A stretch of DNA of 64,000 nucleotides from Natrialba magadii ATCC 43099 (GCF_000025625.1 NC_013922.1:434001-498000), one strand, 5' to 3'; positions 16,963 to 26,595 are shown, counted from the stretch's first letter. Made by a program: numbers and translations. Notes: a model not told the origin generated them from the letters alone.

Positions 16963-17235
16963 ATGCCCGTACCCAAATCCGAATTCGACAGCCTGCCACC
17001 GTGTGACTTCTACACGCCCGCGGAACTGCTCGAGGACGACCAGATGTACACCGTCTACGAAATCGCTCGCATGCTCCAGGGGCTCGAGTCCGACGCCGAG
17101 ATCGATCAGGAGACCGAGGCAATCCTGCTCGACTGGGCGATTCCGTGGATCATGACCAACGCCCCAGAGCTCGTGGTTGCCGAACCGCGAAGCGACGACG
17201 AACCCGGCTACTACGGGTTGAAGACGGACGAGTAG
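16963..17235 (+). CDS. Conserved haloarchaeal protein (DUF5827-like)
   Basis: 90 residues, starting MPVPKSEFDSLPPCDFYTPA, then LLEDDQMYTVYEIARMLQGL and a Trp-rich middle (LLDWAIPWIMTN). It is soluble, acidic and mostly helical. Its TAG is immediately followed by the ATG of the ATPase gene, so the pair is one transcription unit, and small protein plus ATPase probably act together. A GTG at 16951 is an alternative start. The function is unknown; the family name is from memory. Confidence 0.75.
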   Translation: MPVPKSEFDSLPPCDFYTPAELLEDDQMYTVYEIARMLQGLESDAEIDQETEAILLDWAIPWIMTNAPELVVAEPRSDDEPGYYGLKTDE

Positions 17236-18099
17236 ATGCTTCTGCTCGTCGTTGGTGCCGACCGAGTCGACGCCGGCAAAACCACGTTCTCGGTCGGCCT
17301 GCTCGAACGCACCGGCGCTCGCGGCTACAAACCGCGCGCGGGCAACGACTTCTGGTTCGACCACGACGACTGCCAGCGCGCGCTCGCAGACGGACGACTC
17401 TACGGCAAGGACGCTGCTCGACTCGCCGCCGCCGAAAACAGAGGGCGAGATCCCGAAGCCCTCAATCCCGTCCACCGACTCTGGCGGCCGACACCCAGCG
17501 ACGGGGCCGGCCTCCTCGGTCGCCACGACCGCGAGTTCGTCGTCGACCGGATCGGCCGCGGCGAGGACGCGCTCTACGTCCGAAACGCGACTGCCGAGAC
17601 GCCCGCAGCCGTCTCCGAGGCGCTCCCACTTGAGGACGCGACTCCCGTCGAGACCGTCGAGGAGTTCAACACCCTCGCCGAGGAGCGCTACGTTCCAGCG
17701 TTCGCGGACCTCGCTACGGAAATCGAGACGACGGATGTCGCCGTCGTCGAATCCTACAGCGACATCGCCCAGCCGCTCCAGTCGCTCGACCCCGCGGCCG
17801 TGACGGCGGTTGCAGCCGTCGAACCCGGTCGCGTCCGCATCTACCCCGGCGACCGCTACTGCCGGGCCTGCGAAATCGCGAGTTCCAGCCCGAAAGACGG
17901 CGCGCTCGAAAAGCGCGTGCCGGACGTACTCGAGTACCTCGACCCGCTCGATCGGGTGTCGTTGCCGCCGCTGGGGAGCGACGCGCGGGCTGATCCGTCG
18001 ACCATCGCCGATGCGTACAGCGAAGCGTACGACGCGTTGCTGGCTGCGGCCCGCCAGGGGAGTCGGCCGCCAGACCGCTCGGCAGGCGCTTCACGGTAG
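17236..18099 (+). CDS. Predicted P-loop ATPase
   Basis: 287 residues. The N-terminus MLLLVVGADRVDAGKTTFSVG is a deviant Walker A of the SIMIBI type (GxxxxDAGKTT), as in dethiobiotin synthetase-like proteins, with VAVVESYSDI acting as a Walker B/switch strand. Two cysteines (RYCRACEIA) near residue 213 could bind metal. It starts directly after the stop of the 90-residue protein. Nothing links it to biotin or cobalamin synthesis in this neighbourhood, so only ATPase/GTPase is called. Confidence 0.7.
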   Translation: MLLLVVGADRVDAGKTTFSVGLLERTGARGYKPRAGNDFWFDHDDCQRALADGRLYGKDAARLAAAENRGRDPEALNPVHRLWRPTPSDGAGLLGRHDREFVVDRIGRGEDALYVRNATAETPAAVSEALPLEDATPVETVEEFNTLAEERYVPAFADLATEIETTDVAVVESYSDIAQPLQSLDPAAVTAVAAVEPGRVRIYPGDRYCRACEIASSSPKDGALEKRVPDVLEYLDPLDRVSLPPLGSDARADPSTIADAYSEAYDALLAAARQGSRPPDRSAGASR

Positions 18100-18218
18100 G
18101 CGTCGGTTCGCTGCTTCGCCCCTCCGCCCCCGACCCGTGACACTACGAGCTGTGTGAGCGATCAGCACGCTGCTCGCCGAACGATCAACTTACAACCACA
18201 GAGTGTAACCACTGGGTG

Positions 18219-19382
18219 ATGAGACGACGAACGTTCGTCGGTACACTCGGTGGGGGAGCCATCGCTGGCTTTGCAGGCTGTCTCTCGCGCGAGGATACTG
18301 ACGACGAGAACGGAGATGCGAACGGCGACGCGAACGGTGGGTCGAACGGCGACGAACAAACACCCGACCCAGAGCCCGAGAACCCCGATCTGGAGGGCAC
18401 CCTCGAGGTCGTCTCCTACGAATCGATGATCGACGAGGAGACCGCGGCAGGTCCGTGGCTCAAAGAGGCCTTCGAGAGCGAGTTTCCCGACGCCGAACTC
18501 GAGTGGACGCTGCTGCCGGATCAGGGGATCAACTACTACATCAACAGTGCCGAGCAGGGCGAGTCGATCGACGCTGACGTTTACCTCGGCCTGAACATCG
18601 ACGATCTGGTGAGTGTCGACGACAATCTTGCGGAGGGCGGTCTGTTCCGCGAACTCAACACGGACCGGATCGAGCGCTCGGGTCGCATCCGCGACGGTCT
18701 CGACATGGGCGACCCACACGACCGCGTGCTGGCGTACGATACGGGCTACATCAGCCTCGTTTACGACGAGACCGAGGTCGACGAACCCCAGACGTTCGAA
18801 GACCTTCTCGAGTCGGAGTACGAAGAGTCGCTACTCGCCCAGAACGCACAGACCTCGGATCCCGGTCAGGCCTTCTTGCTCTGGACGATCGATGCGTTCG
18901 GTGAGGACGGCTACCTCGACTACTGGGCGGACCTCGAGGACAACGGTGTGCGGGTTCTCGATAGCTGGAACGACTCCTACAACGGCGCGTACATGAACGA
19001 GGAGCGCCCGATGGTCGTCTCCTACTCGACCGATCAGGTGTTCGCTTCCGCCAGCGGTCACGACCTCAGCCGTCACCAGGTCGGCTTCCTGAACGATCAG
19101 GGCTATGCGAACCCCGAAGGGATGGCGATCTTCGAGGACGCAACACAGGTCGACCTCGCCTACGCGTTCCTCGACTTCGTGCTCTCGAATTCGGCTCAGG
19201 CTGAAATTGCGGAGCGAAACGTCCAGTTCCCGGCAGTCGAGGACGAGCACGTCGATCTCGACGACGAGTTCGACGAGTACGCCCACGTGCCGCCGGAAGC
19301 GGTGACGATCGGGTACGACGACCTCCGTGGAAACCTGGACGGCTGGGTCGACGACTGGGCACGCGAGTACGCGAGCCAGTAA
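18219..19382 (+). CDS. thiB: Thiamine-type ABC transporter substrate-binding lipoprotein
   Basis: 387 residues. A twin-arginine lipoprotein signal (MRRRTFVGTLGGGAIAGFAGC) is followed by an Asp/Asn-rich linker and a periplasmic-binding fold of the iron/thiamine/putrescine class (LEVVSYESMIDEETAAGPWLKEAFESEF; VLAYDTGYISLVYDETEVD; WNDSYNGAYMNEERPMVVSYSTD). The match to ThiB/TbpA-like proteins is good, but substrate assignment within this class is often wrong. Followed by permease and ATPase genes. ATG 18219 is chosen; the GTG just before it adds one residue. Confidence 0.8.
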   Translation: MRRRTFVGTLGGGAIAGFAGCLSREDTDDENGDANGDANGGSNGDEQTPDPEPENPDLEGTLEVVSYESMIDEETAAGPWLKEAFESEFPDAELEWTLLPDQGINYYINSAEQGESIDADVYLGLNIDDLVSVDDNLAEGGLFRELNTDRIERSGRIRDGLDMGDPHDRVLAYDTGYISLVYDETEVDEPQTFEDLLESEYEESLLAQNAQTSDPGQAFLLWTIDAFGEDGYLDYWADLEDNGVRVLDSWNDSYNGAYMNEERPMVVSYSTDQVFASASGHDLSRHQVGFLNDQGYANPEGMAIFEDATQVDLAYAFLDFVLSNSAQAEIAERNVQFPAVEDEHVDLDDEFDEYAHVPPEAVTIGYDDLRGNLDGWVDDWAREYASQ

Positions 19383-19385
19383 CGC

Positions 19386-21389
19386 GTGTCCCGGTCGGTG
19401 CCGTCGGATCGGTCGGACCACTCGGCTCCGTCGGACCACTCGGCTCCGTCGGGTCGAGACGCCGAACCGGAGAGCGACGGCACTGGAGACGACGATGACG
19501 GCAACGTGAAACAGACAGGAGCACAGCGCTGGATCGAATCCCACGCGCTCACCCTGACGGCACTCGGAACCGCTGCGGTACTCGCAGTGATGCTGTACCT
19601 CCCGACGGGGATCGTGTTGACGAACGCGGTCGTCGAGGACGGCGTCCCGACGCTCGCGCCGTTCGTTGAGGTCCTCACGGATCCGTTCTACTTCGGCGCG
19701 CTGGCGGACGTGTTCGCGGACCCGCTCGCGATCGGTGAGCACCTGCAGTCGCTCGCGGGCTGGATCGCGGGCATCTCGGTCTCGTTGACGGTTGTGTTCA
19801 GCGTTCCGCTCCCGTCCGTGAGTCTGGAGATTCCGATTCCGTGGCTTGCCATCGACATACCTGGCGTTCGACAGGGACTGTTCGGATTTACGGCGTATCA
19901 GGCCGCGCTCTCGACGGTTGCGAGCGTCGCAATCGGGCTCCCGGCAGCGTACGTCCTCGCGAACTACGAGTTCTACGGTCGGCAGACGCTTCGTTCACTG
20001 ACAATTCTCCCGTTCGTTCTGCCGGGCATCATGGTCGCTGTCGGCTTCTACGCGATGTTCGGCCGCTCCGGAACGCTGAACACGATCCTGGGCGGGGTCG
20101 GCCTCGGTCCGTTCGCGTTCGTCGAGTCGAACCCGCTCGCGATCGTTATCCTGGCTCATGCCTTCTACAACGCGCCGCTGGTCGCCCGGATCACCGTCGC
20201 CGCCTGGGAATCGGTCGACGTACGGGCCGTCGAAACCGCTCGCAGCCTCGGCGCGAGCGAGCGCCGCGCCTTTCGAGACGTGGTCGTCCCACAGCTTGCA
20301 CCTGCCGTGCTCACCGGCGCGCTGTTGACGTTCATCTTCACGTTCATGACGTTCCCCATCGTGCTCGCACTCGGCGGCCTCCAGCTTGCAACCGTCGAGG
20401 TCTGGATCTACGACCGCATCCAGCGTCTGGACTACACCGAGGCCGCGACGCTGGCCGTTCTCGAGACGATTCTCTCCCTTGGACTGACCTACGCCTATCT
20501 TCGCTACGAGTCCGCACAGACGGGCCTCTCACAGGCAGCGTCGCCGCCGCCAAAGGAGGCGCTGTTTCCCGACCTGCAAACGACTCTGTCGCCGCGACGG
20601 CTCGCGATTCTCGGCTATGGGCTCGTCGCGCTCGTCCTCTTCGTTGGCCCGCTCATCAGTCTCGTCATCGGGAGCGTTACGGATGGGAGTGGGTTTACAC
20701 TACGAAACTACGCGTTTCTGCTGGAGCGCCAACTCGAGGGCGAGAGCTTTCAGACCCAGCCGTGGCCCGCGATCCGGAACTCCCTACTGTTCGGCGTCGC
20801 GACGTTGTTCATCGCGGTGCCGATGGGAATCGTGATTTCGGTGCTGACGGTGCGTGCGGGTCGGAGTGGAACGATTATCGATACGCTTGCGATGTTGCCA
20901 CTTGCCGTCAGCGGTGTCGTCTTCGGCATCGGGCTCCTGCAGGGGCTCGTCTTCGGCATCTCGCTGCCGGGCGGCTGGCAGTTCCAGGTGACCGGTGCGG
21001 TCGCTATCGTCGTCGCCCACGCGGTTGCGGCGTATCCGTTCGTCACCCGGAACGTCTCGCCGCTGCTCTCAAGTCTCGACCCAGCGATGGTCGAATCTGC
21101 ACGTGCACTCGGGGCCTCGCGCTTCCGAGCGCTGCTCGACATCGAACTGCCACTCGTCGCGAGCGGGATCGTCGCCGGCGCAGCCTTCGCCTTCGCCATC
21201 TCGATCGGCGAGTTCTCTTCGACGGTGATTTTGGCCAGCGGGAGCGAGAGCTACACGATGCCCGTCGCCGTCGAACGCTATCTCGGCCGTCGGTCCGGTC
21301 CCGCGATTGCAATGGGGACGCTACTGCTGCTCGTCACGGCAGCCAGTTTCGTCGTCATCGACCGCGTCGGCGGGAGGTACGAACTGTGA
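19386..21389 (+). CDS. thiP: ABC transporter permease, ThiP/SfuB-type duplicated
   Basis: 667 residues with two homologous transmembrane domains of the binding-protein-dependent type. Each has an EAA-like loop: EsvdVRAVETARSLGASERRAFRDVVVPQL in the first half and ARALGASRFRALLDIELPLV in the second. A tandem permease in one chain is the ThiP arrangement. It begins at GTG 19386, three bases after the thiB stop. The first 40 residues are a hydrophilic stretch with a duplicated SDHSAP repeat; a later GTG (19506) could be the true start. The stop overlaps the ATPase start. Confidence 0.82.
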   Translation: MSRSVPSDRSDHSAPSDHSAPSGRDAEPESDGTGDDDDGNVKQTGAQRWIESHALTLTALGTAAVLAVMLYLPTGIVLTNAVVEDGVPTLAPFVEVLTDPFYFGALADVFADPLAIGEHLQSLAGWIAGISVSLTVVFSVPLPSVSLEIPIPWLAIDIPGVRQGLFGFTAYQAALSTVASVAIGLPAAYVLANYEFYGRQTLRSLTILPFVLPGIMVAVGFYAMFGRSGTLNTILGGVGLGPFAFVESNPLAIVILAHAFYNAPLVARITVAAWESVDVRAVETARSLGASERRAFRDVVVPQLAPAVLTGALLTFIFTFMTFPIVLALGGLQLATVEVWIYDRIQRLDYTEAATLAVLETILSLGLTYAYLRYESAQTGLSQAASPPPKEALFPDLQTTLSPRRLAILGYGLVALVLFVGPLISLVIGSVTDGSGFTLRNYAFLLERQLEGESFQTQPWPAIRNSLLFGVATLFIAVPMGIVISVLTVRAGRSGTIIDTLAMLPLAVSGVVFGIGLLQGLVFGISLPGGWQFQVTGAVAIVVAHAVAAYPFVTRNVSPLLSSLDPAMVESARALGASRFRALLDIELPLVASGIVAGAAFAFAISIGEFSSTVILASGSESYTMPVAVERYLGRRSGPAIAMGTLLLLVTAASFVVIDRVGGRYEL

Positions 21390-22477
21390 CCGAACTCCGT
21401 CTCTCGGACGTCTCGAAGCGATACGGTGCTGCCGGAACGAGTGCCACCGCCGGCGACGAGAGTGAAACGATCGCCCTGCAGAACGTCGACCTCACCGTTC
21501 GCGACGGCGAGTTCTTCACGCTCGTCGGCCCGTCCGGTTGTGGCAAGACGACCACGCTGCGGACCATCGCCGGCTTTGAGGAGCCGACAACCGGCACCGT
21601 CGCCTTCGACGGCGAGCCGGTGACTGACGTCCCACCAGAGGAACGGGACATCGGCATCGTCTTCCAGAGCTACGCGCTCTTTCCCCACCTTTCGGTCGCC
21701 GAGAACGTCAGCTACGGACTCAAGTTTCGCGAGCCTCCGGGGGGCATGTCCGTCGACGAGCGCGTTCAGGAGCTACTCAAGTTAGTCGACCTCGAGGGAA
21801 TGGGTGAACGCAACCCAACCCAGCTCTCGGGCGGCCAGCAACAGCGGGTCGCACTCGCTCGTGCGCTCGCGCCGGCACCGGCGCTTCTCCTGCTCGACGA
21901 GCCGATGAGCGCGCTCGACGCCAGATTGCGCGAGTCGCTTCGTCGCCAGCTCTCACGGATTCAGTCCGAACTCGAGATTACGACGATTTACGTCACCCAC
22001 GATCAGGCGGAGGCGCTTGCTATCTCCGACCGGGTGGCGGTGATGCACGACGGTGCCGTCGAACAGGTCGGCCGACCACAGCAGATCTACCACGAACCCG
22101 AGACGCGGTTCGTCGCCGAGTTCGTCGGTGACAACAACGTCTTCGATGGAGACGTCGTCGACCACGACGGTACCCTGGCGACTGTCACGGTTTCGGGTCC
22201 GGCTGGCGACGCCGCCGATATCGAATTTGAACTCGCGGGCGTTCCGTCGAGCGCGAGTCGTGTCACCGCCTGCGTGCGGCCGGGGCAACTCTCTCGAGAC
22301 GCCTCGCAGAATCAGTTCCGGGTTACAGTCGAGACGACGGAGTTCCTCGGCGAGCGCGTCCGTGTCCACGGCCAGTGGAACGGTCTCCCGATCGTGTTAC
22401 GGCTCGCAGATACCCCCACAGACTCGTGTCACGTTGGATTCGACCCGGCGGCTGCGCATATCGTCGCCGTCGACTGA
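21386..22477 (+). CDS. ABC transporter ATP-binding protein (thiamine/iron type)
   Basis: 363 residues from GTG 21386, which overlaps the permease TGA (GTGA). Walker [14 protein letters not shown]-loop [11 protein letters not shown], signature [17 protein letters not shown], Walker [12 protein letters not shown] and switch histidine THDQAEAL are all intact. A C-terminal TOBE-like domain follows. The frame stays open far upstream inside thiP, but the overlapping reading there is arginine-rich shadow. It completes a three-gene importer; FbpC-like iron or CysA-like specificity cannot be excluded. Confidence 0.88.
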   Translation: MTELRLSDVSKRYGAAGTSATAGDESETIALQNVDLTVRDGEFFTLVGPSGCGKTTTLRTIAGFEEPTTGTVAFDGEPVTDVPPEERDIGIVFQSYALFPHLSVAENVSYGLKFREPPGGMSVDERVQELLKLVDLEGMGERNPTQLSGGQQQRVALARALAPAPALLLLDEPMSALDARLRESLRRQLSRIQSELEITTIYVTHDQAEALAISDRVAVMHDGAVEQVGRPQQIYHEPETRFVAEFVGDNNVFDGDVVDHDGTLATVTVSGPAGDAADIEFELAGVPSSASRVTACVRPGQLSRDASQNQFRVTVETTEFLGERVRVHGQWNGLPIVLRLADTPTDSCHVGFDPAAAHIVAVD

Positions 22478-22557
22478 GACGGCTCGTTGTACGGGTTCTA
22501 GTGGTCACTCCGATGGGGTAGCAATCGCCGGTCTCGTACTCCAGCGGACCGTCTGAC

Positions 22558-23136
22558 TTACGCTCGCCGAGCCATCTGTCCCGCCAGCTCGACGTGATCG
22601 TACGGCTCGCTCGTCACGCTTGGGCCGTGCCCCGTGTGCATTTCGGCGAGGGATGTATCGATGGACTCGAGTACCCGGTCGATGCTCTCGATCAGTGTCT
22701 GGCGGTCGCCTTCCGGGAGATCCGTGCGGCCGAAGCTCCCGTTCTGGAAGACCAGATCGCCGGCGAAGAGGATGCCTGCGTCGGCGGCGTAGAAACAGAG
22801 GTGGTCGTCCTTGTGGCCGGGCGTGTGGAGCGCAGTGTACTCGTCGTCGCCGAGCGTGAGGGTTGCACCGTCCTCGATCGCGTGGTCGACGGCGTCGATC
22901 GTGTCGTCGTAGCCCCAGACATCGACGTCGAATGCGTCCGTGACTGCAGCAACGTTGCCGACGTGGTCACGGTGGGTATGCGTGAGGACGACGGCGTCGA
23001 GACCGTCGACTCGAGACTGGATCGCGTCGACGACATCGAAGTTCGCACCGGTATCGACCAGCACGGTTCGGTTCCCCTCGACGAGAAAGACGTTGCTCGT
23101 AAACGCTTGCACACCCTGTGCGAGGTTGTGAATCAT
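22558..23136 (-). CDS. MBL-fold metallo-hydrolase (glyoxalase II-like)
   Basis: 192 residues. Zinc-binding motif THTHRDHVGN (HxHxDH) near residue 52, then HTPGHKDDHLCF, a bridging Asp in FAGDLVFQ and a terminal His in HTGHGPS. The small size and FLVEGNRTVLVDTGAN start fit the glyoxalase II/persulfide-hydrolase branch. The substrate is unknown. The gene is convergent with the ABC operon and divergent from the next gene. Confidence 0.85.
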   Translation of the reverse strand: MIHNLAQGVQAFTSNVFLVEGNRTVLVDTGANFDVVDAIQSRVDGLDAVVLTHTHRDHVGNVAAVTDAFDVDVWGYDDTIDAVDHAIEDGATLTLGDDEYTALHTPGHKDDHLCFYAADAGILFAGDLVFQNGSFGRTDLPEGDRQTLIESIDRVLESIDTSLAEMHTGHGPSVTSEPYDHVELAGQMARRA

Positions 23137-23349
23137 AGCGGTGCCTACGAAAGCGAGCGGTTTGTGCGTATCGACACGATTGACTGATGTGAGTCGGGTT
23201 CTGGATCTCTTGGCTGGTGGGCCTCGCGGCTGGCGGGCCTCGCGGTTCGTTGACTTCGTTGTCGAACCTCCCCGATCACGAACAGGTCTCTCGACCGGCG
23301 GTTCTCGTATTCACAAGCATTTTTAGCTCCGGCACGTAGTGAGCAACGA

Positions 23350-24747
23350 ATGCATCGGTCGGTTTCCATCGGATTCGTCGCGCTCGCAGCTTTCCTGGTT
23401 GTGCTCGGTATCGGTGCGATCGCTGTGCTGGGTGCACCAGTGGCGGCTGGATCCGATTTCGGTGCCAGTGGCGGTGCCGGTACCGATTCCGGCGGCGACC
23501 ACATCACCACGGCCGATGACTACGCTGGACACGCTGTGACACAGCAATCGGTACAGCCTACCCAGCAACAGTACGTTCCCGATTCGCGCGAGTTCGATTC
23601 GACGACGTTCGAGATCACGGTCCACGAGAACGGGAGTGCAACCTGGACGTTCCGCTACGAACAACAACTCGAGGAGAGCGGAAACGAGACGGACACGAAC
23701 ACGCCGGCAAACTTCGAGGCGTTCGCCGAGGAGTTCGAATCCGAGGAGACAGAGTTCTACCAGCGGTTCGTCGATCAGGCGACGTTGCTCACAGAGAGAG
23801 GGACTGAGAGTACGGATCGCGAGATGGAAGCGACCGACTTCGAGCGCCGCGCAGCAGTCGAGGGACAGATCAATCCACGGGGTGTCGTCGAAATGTCGTT
23901 CACGTGGCACGGGTTTGCCGTGACGGAAAACGACACGCTCGTAATCGGTGATGTCTTCCAGAGCATGTACCTGGCGAGCGATCAGTCGATCGACGTCCAG
24001 CCCGGTGGCGATCTCGTCTTCGAACACGCCGAGCCCAATCCCGAGTACGTCGGCACGACACTCTCGGATGCTAACACGGTCCGCTGGCAAGGTGAACACG
24101 AGTTCCTCGCCGGCCACCCACGCGTCGTCTTCACATATCCTGAGGGAAGCTCCGGTGGTACCGCCGACACAAGTGTTCCACTTCTCGACGGTCAGACCAC
24201 CGGACTGCTCGCGCTGGCGTTCGCCCTCGTGCTCGCAGCTGGGCTCGTCCTCGCTGGATTCTGGTACCGTACTCGAGACGGGGCCGCTGACGAGGAGCAG
24301 GGCAGTATACCCCCCATTCCAGGATTCGGTGGTGAGACAAGCGGCAGAACAGACGGCGCTGACGGAACGGCGTCACAGCTAGATGATGCAGGTACTGCCG
24401 GAAATTCGTCCGGTAGCCCGGACTCGGGAACCACTACTACTACTACTACTACTTCCGACCAGACGGAGTCAGCCGGGACGGCAGCGACGCCGGAGCCGCT
24501 TTCGGAGGGTGACCTGTTGACCGACGAGGACCGGGTCGTCAAACTCATCCGCGAGAACGGCGGCCGAATGAAACAGGTTAATATCGTCGACGAAACCGGC
24601 TGGTCGAAATCCAAGGTGAGTATGTTGCTCTCGGAGATGGAAGACGACGGGATGATCAGCAAACTCCGTGTCGGTCGCGAGAACATCATCAGTCTCGAGG
24701 GTTTCGAGCCGGAAGCGACGAAGTCGCCGTTCGACGAGTCGCAGTGA
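23350..24747 (+). CDS. Membrane-anchored protein with C-terminal winged helix
   Basis: 465 residues. A signal/anchor segment (VSIGFVALAAFLVVLGIGAIAVLG) leads an extracytoplasmic domain (about residues 50-275). A second transmembrane helix (GLLALAFALVLAAGLVLAGFWY) and a Gly/Thr-rich linker with a Thr run follow. The cytosolic C-terminus is a winged helix: DRVVKLIRENGGRMKQVNIVDETGWSKSKVSMLLSEMEDDGMI. The layout suggests an outside-sensing transcription regulator (haloarchaeal DUF7343/DUF7345-like families). A CATTTTTAGC box near 23322 lies 28 bases before ATG. Signal and target genes are unknown. Confidence 0.8.
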   Translation: MHRSVSIGFVALAAFLVVLGIGAIAVLGAPVAAGSDFGASGGAGTDSGGDHITTADDYAGHAVTQQSVQPTQQQYVPDSREFDSTTFEITVHENGSATWTFRYEQQLEESGNETDTNTPANFEAFAEEFESEETEFYQRFVDQATLLTERGTESTDREMEATDFERRAAVEGQINPRGVVEMSFTWHGFAVTENDTLVIGDVFQSMYLASDQSIDVQPGGDLVFEHAEPNPEYVGTTLSDANTVRWQGEHEFLAGHPRVVFTYPEGSSGGTADTSVPLLDGQTTGLLALAFALVLAAGLVLAGFWYRTRDGAADEEQGSIPPIPGFGGETSGRTDGADGTASQLDDAGTAGNSSGSPDSGTTTTTTTTSDQTESAGTAATPEPLSEGDLLTDEDRVVKLIRENGGRMKQVNIVDETGWSKSKVSMLLSEMEDDGMISKLRVGRENIISLEGFEPEATKSPFDESQ

Positions 24748-24756
24748 CAGCGAGGT

Positions 24757-24812
24757 TGCGACCTGCGACCTGCGACCTGCGACCTGTGACGTGTGACGTG
24801 TAGCGTGTGACG
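24757..24812. repeat. Heptanucleotide tandem repeat
   Basis: Eight head-to-tail seven-base units: four TGCGACC, then TGTGACG-type variants. It starts nine bases after the stop codon of the winged-helix membrane protein. A seven-base unit cannot be coding in a stable frame. It may have spread by slippage. Confidence 0.9.
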
Positions 24813-24936
24813 CGAGTCGCTTCCATCCCGTCTGTTGTCCACTGACGTGTGATGCTAGCGCACTCTGGCGTCGAAACGGAATGCTTAAACATCGTAGTGC
24901 GCTACGTAAAAGTACGTTCGCGACGAACCGCGACGG

Positions 24937-25011
24937 GCTCCGATGGTGTAGTCCGGCCAATCATATTGCCCTCTCACGGCAATGACCAGGGTTCGAATCC
25001 CTGTCGGAGCA
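24937..25011 (+). tRNA. tRNA-Glu (CTC)
   Basis: Cloverleaf visible: acceptor GCTCCGA pairs with TCGGAGC (25004-25010), the anticodon stem TTGCC/GGCAA encloses CTCTCAC with anticodon CTC at 24973-24975, and the T arm is CAGGG-TTCGAAT-CCCTG. Discriminator base A at 25011. CCA is not encoded and there is no intron. Its 3' part is the left attachment site of an integrated element. Confidence 0.95.
24968..25011 (+). repeat. attL: 3' end of tRNA-Glu
   Basis: 44 bases from the anticodon stem to the discriminator, matched at 30361-30404 with two mismatches (at 25000 and 25010). The first 32 bases are identical. The tRNA folds correctly with this copy, so the incoming element rebuilt the gene's 3' end. 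Confidence 0.85.
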
Positions 25012-25109
25012 TCTTACCCCTTCGCCTTCTTGTGGTTTTCACCGTGCACTAACCAGAGGTAAATGTATGTTCACGGGTAATGCGGTTCAGTTGGTGCATC
25101 GACCCCGAC

Positions 25110-25181
25110 GCCGTCTTGCGATTCCGCTGCGTCGTGGGGCAATGAAGTTCAAGGGGAAAAATCGGCCGCCGTCTTGCGATT
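25110..25181. repeat. Direct repeats before the integrase gene
   Basis: GCCGTCTTGCGATT occurs at 25110-25123 and again at 25168-25181, a 58-base spacing, between attL and the integrase start. Three GGCAATG copies lie in the same stretch. Position and form suit arm-type binding sites for the integrase or an accessory factor. Confidence 0.55.
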
Positions 25182-25230
25182 GGCGAAATCGAGAGGCAAT
25201 GGTCTGGGTTCCCGTCACGGAGGTCAGGCA

Positions 25231-26358
25231 ATGAAAGACGCCGACCAGGCAACCGACCCCCTCGAAGACATCACGCTCATCCATGGGCCGACAGAAGAAT
25301 TACTAAATGAGCGACAGTACCTTGACTACCGGAGTGAGCGAGAACAGTGCCTTGAGTGGCTGCTCGCATTCGGCATCGATCCGAAGACAGCTGACGGGTA
25401 CGCAAAAACAACCGTCAGCAATCGCGCGTACCGAATGGGGCAGTTCTACCGCTGGGTTTGGGAGCAAGAAGGCGGATACACGACGAACCTCACTCACGAC
25501 CACGCTGACAATTACTTGCGTCACTTAGCCGGGCAACAAAAATCAAACGCGCACAAGAATTCGTGCCGGAAGGCCCTGATGATGCTCTACAAGTGGCGCC
25601 ATCATCAACGCGGTGCAGACAAGTGGGAGCCAGAGATTACGTTTTCGCGGAAAAACCAGTCAACGACGCCACGGGATTACTTAACACGCGGAGAGCGGAC
25701 TGCCATCCGCGACGCGTCATTAGAGTACGGAAGTGTTCCTCGTCGTGATAGCGTCTACGGTGACGAACGAGACCGGTGGGTTGCGTACCTGGCGCAACGA
25801 TTTGAGAAGCCGAAAGCAGACGTGACGGAAGCGGACTGGGAACGCGCGAACAAGTGGAAGACACCAAGTCTTGTCGCCGCGAGCCTCGATGGTGGGCTTC
25901 GCCCGATCGAGGTTGAACGCGCACGAACGTCATGGGTTGACGTCGATAATGGTGTGCTTCGAATCCCGAAAGAAGAATCCTCGAAGAATGCGGAGCACTG
26001 GATCGTCAGTCTTCAGACCCAGACTGTCGAGATGCTGGATCGGTGGTTGACGCAACGAGCGACGATCGAAAAATACGATGACACGGATGCGCTTTGGTTG
26101 ACGAGGCGGAGCAATCCGTACCAGTCCGCGTCGCTTCGAAGTTTGCTCCACCAGCTCTGTGAAATTGCAGACATCTCCACTGAGAACCGCCAGATGAGTT
26201 GGTACGCCATCAGGCACTCGACAGGAACCTACATGGCTCGTGAGGAGGGACTCGCGGCCGCTCAGACTCAACTCCGCCACAAGTCGCCAGAAACGACGAT
26301 GAAGTACGATCAAGCTCCAATCGAAGATCGGAAGAACGCGTTAGATCGAATGGGGTAG
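25231..26358 (+). CDS. Tyrosine recombinase/integrase
   Basis: 375 residues. An N-terminal SAM-like DNA-binding region (DPLEDITLIHGPTEELL, RAYRMGQFYRWVWEQ) precedes the catalytic domain. Arg224 (GGLRPIEV), the box-II arginine Arg328 (WYAIRHSTGT), a histidine in LRHKSPETT and the nucleophile Tyr359 (TMKYDQA) are in place. The first His of the usual HxxR is Tyr, which I believe is common in haloarchaeal integrases. ATG 25231 follows a good GGAGGT six bases upstream; an earlier in-frame start at 25174 would cut into a direct repeat. It most likely integrated this element into tRNA-Glu. Confidence 0.92.
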   Translation: MKDADQATDPLEDITLIHGPTEELLNERQYLDYRSEREQCLEWLLAFGIDPKTADGYAKTTVSNRAYRMGQFYRWVWEQEGGYTTNLTHDHADNYLRHLAGQQKSNAHKNSCRKALMMLYKWRHHQRGADKWEPEITFSRKNQSTTPRDYLTRGERTAIRDASLEYGSVPRRDSVYGDERDRWVAYLAQRFEKPKADVTEADWERANKWKTPSLVAASLDGGLRPIEVERARTSWVDVDNGVLRIPKEESSKNAEHWIVSLQTQTVEMLDRWLTQRATIEKYDDTDALWLTRRSNPYQSASLRSLLHQLCEIADISTENRQMSWYAIRHSTGTYMAREEGLAAAQTQLRHKSPETTMKYDQAPIEDRKNALDRMG

Positions 26359-26378
26359 TTCGGCTCTGTTGAAATCCT
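26359..26378. repeat. Left inverted repeat (IS6-like end)
   Basis: TTCGGCTCTGTTGAAATCCT directly after the integrase stop; its reverse complement with one mismatch lies at 29920-29939. GGCTCTGTTGAAA resembles the ends of IS6-family insertion sequences (compare IS26 GGCACTGTTGCAAA). No transposase gene lies inside. Confidence 0.7.
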
Positions 26379-26594
26379 CTTCTTTTGAGAACTGTTCGGG
26401 TGAATCTACTGCACACTACGGTTGCGAACCTAACGCGATTACTTCTATCAGCTAATAGATGTGTTTAGGGAGCCGTGCTTACATGACGCCGAGAAATGCG
26501 CTGTCTCATCATGAACCAAAGATGCGTGTCGTGAGAATCGCCGACTATGTTTGTGAATGTATTGCATGACATTTTACCACAATATGGTATCGTC
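26379..26594. other. A/T-rich spacer, no gene seen
   Basis: Spacer between the left inverted repeat and the first small-ORF promoter. Clearly less GC-rich than the chromosome. No ORF with family character was found; it may be decayed insertion-sequence DNA. Confidence 0.4.
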
Positions 26595-26595
26595 A

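Noticed and set aside
18100-18218. TPP riboswitch before the thiamine-type importer
   Set aside because: No CUGAGA-type core or paired arms; the gap is short and unstructured by eye.
19841-21385. N-terminal extension of the ABC ATPase gene
   Set aside because: The open frame inside thiP is arginine-rich shadow; GTG 21386 overlapping the thiP stop is the natural start.
24757-24812. CRISPR array
   Set aside because: Units are seven bases without spacers; the same holds for 50496-50586 and 52492-52570. No cas gene is present.
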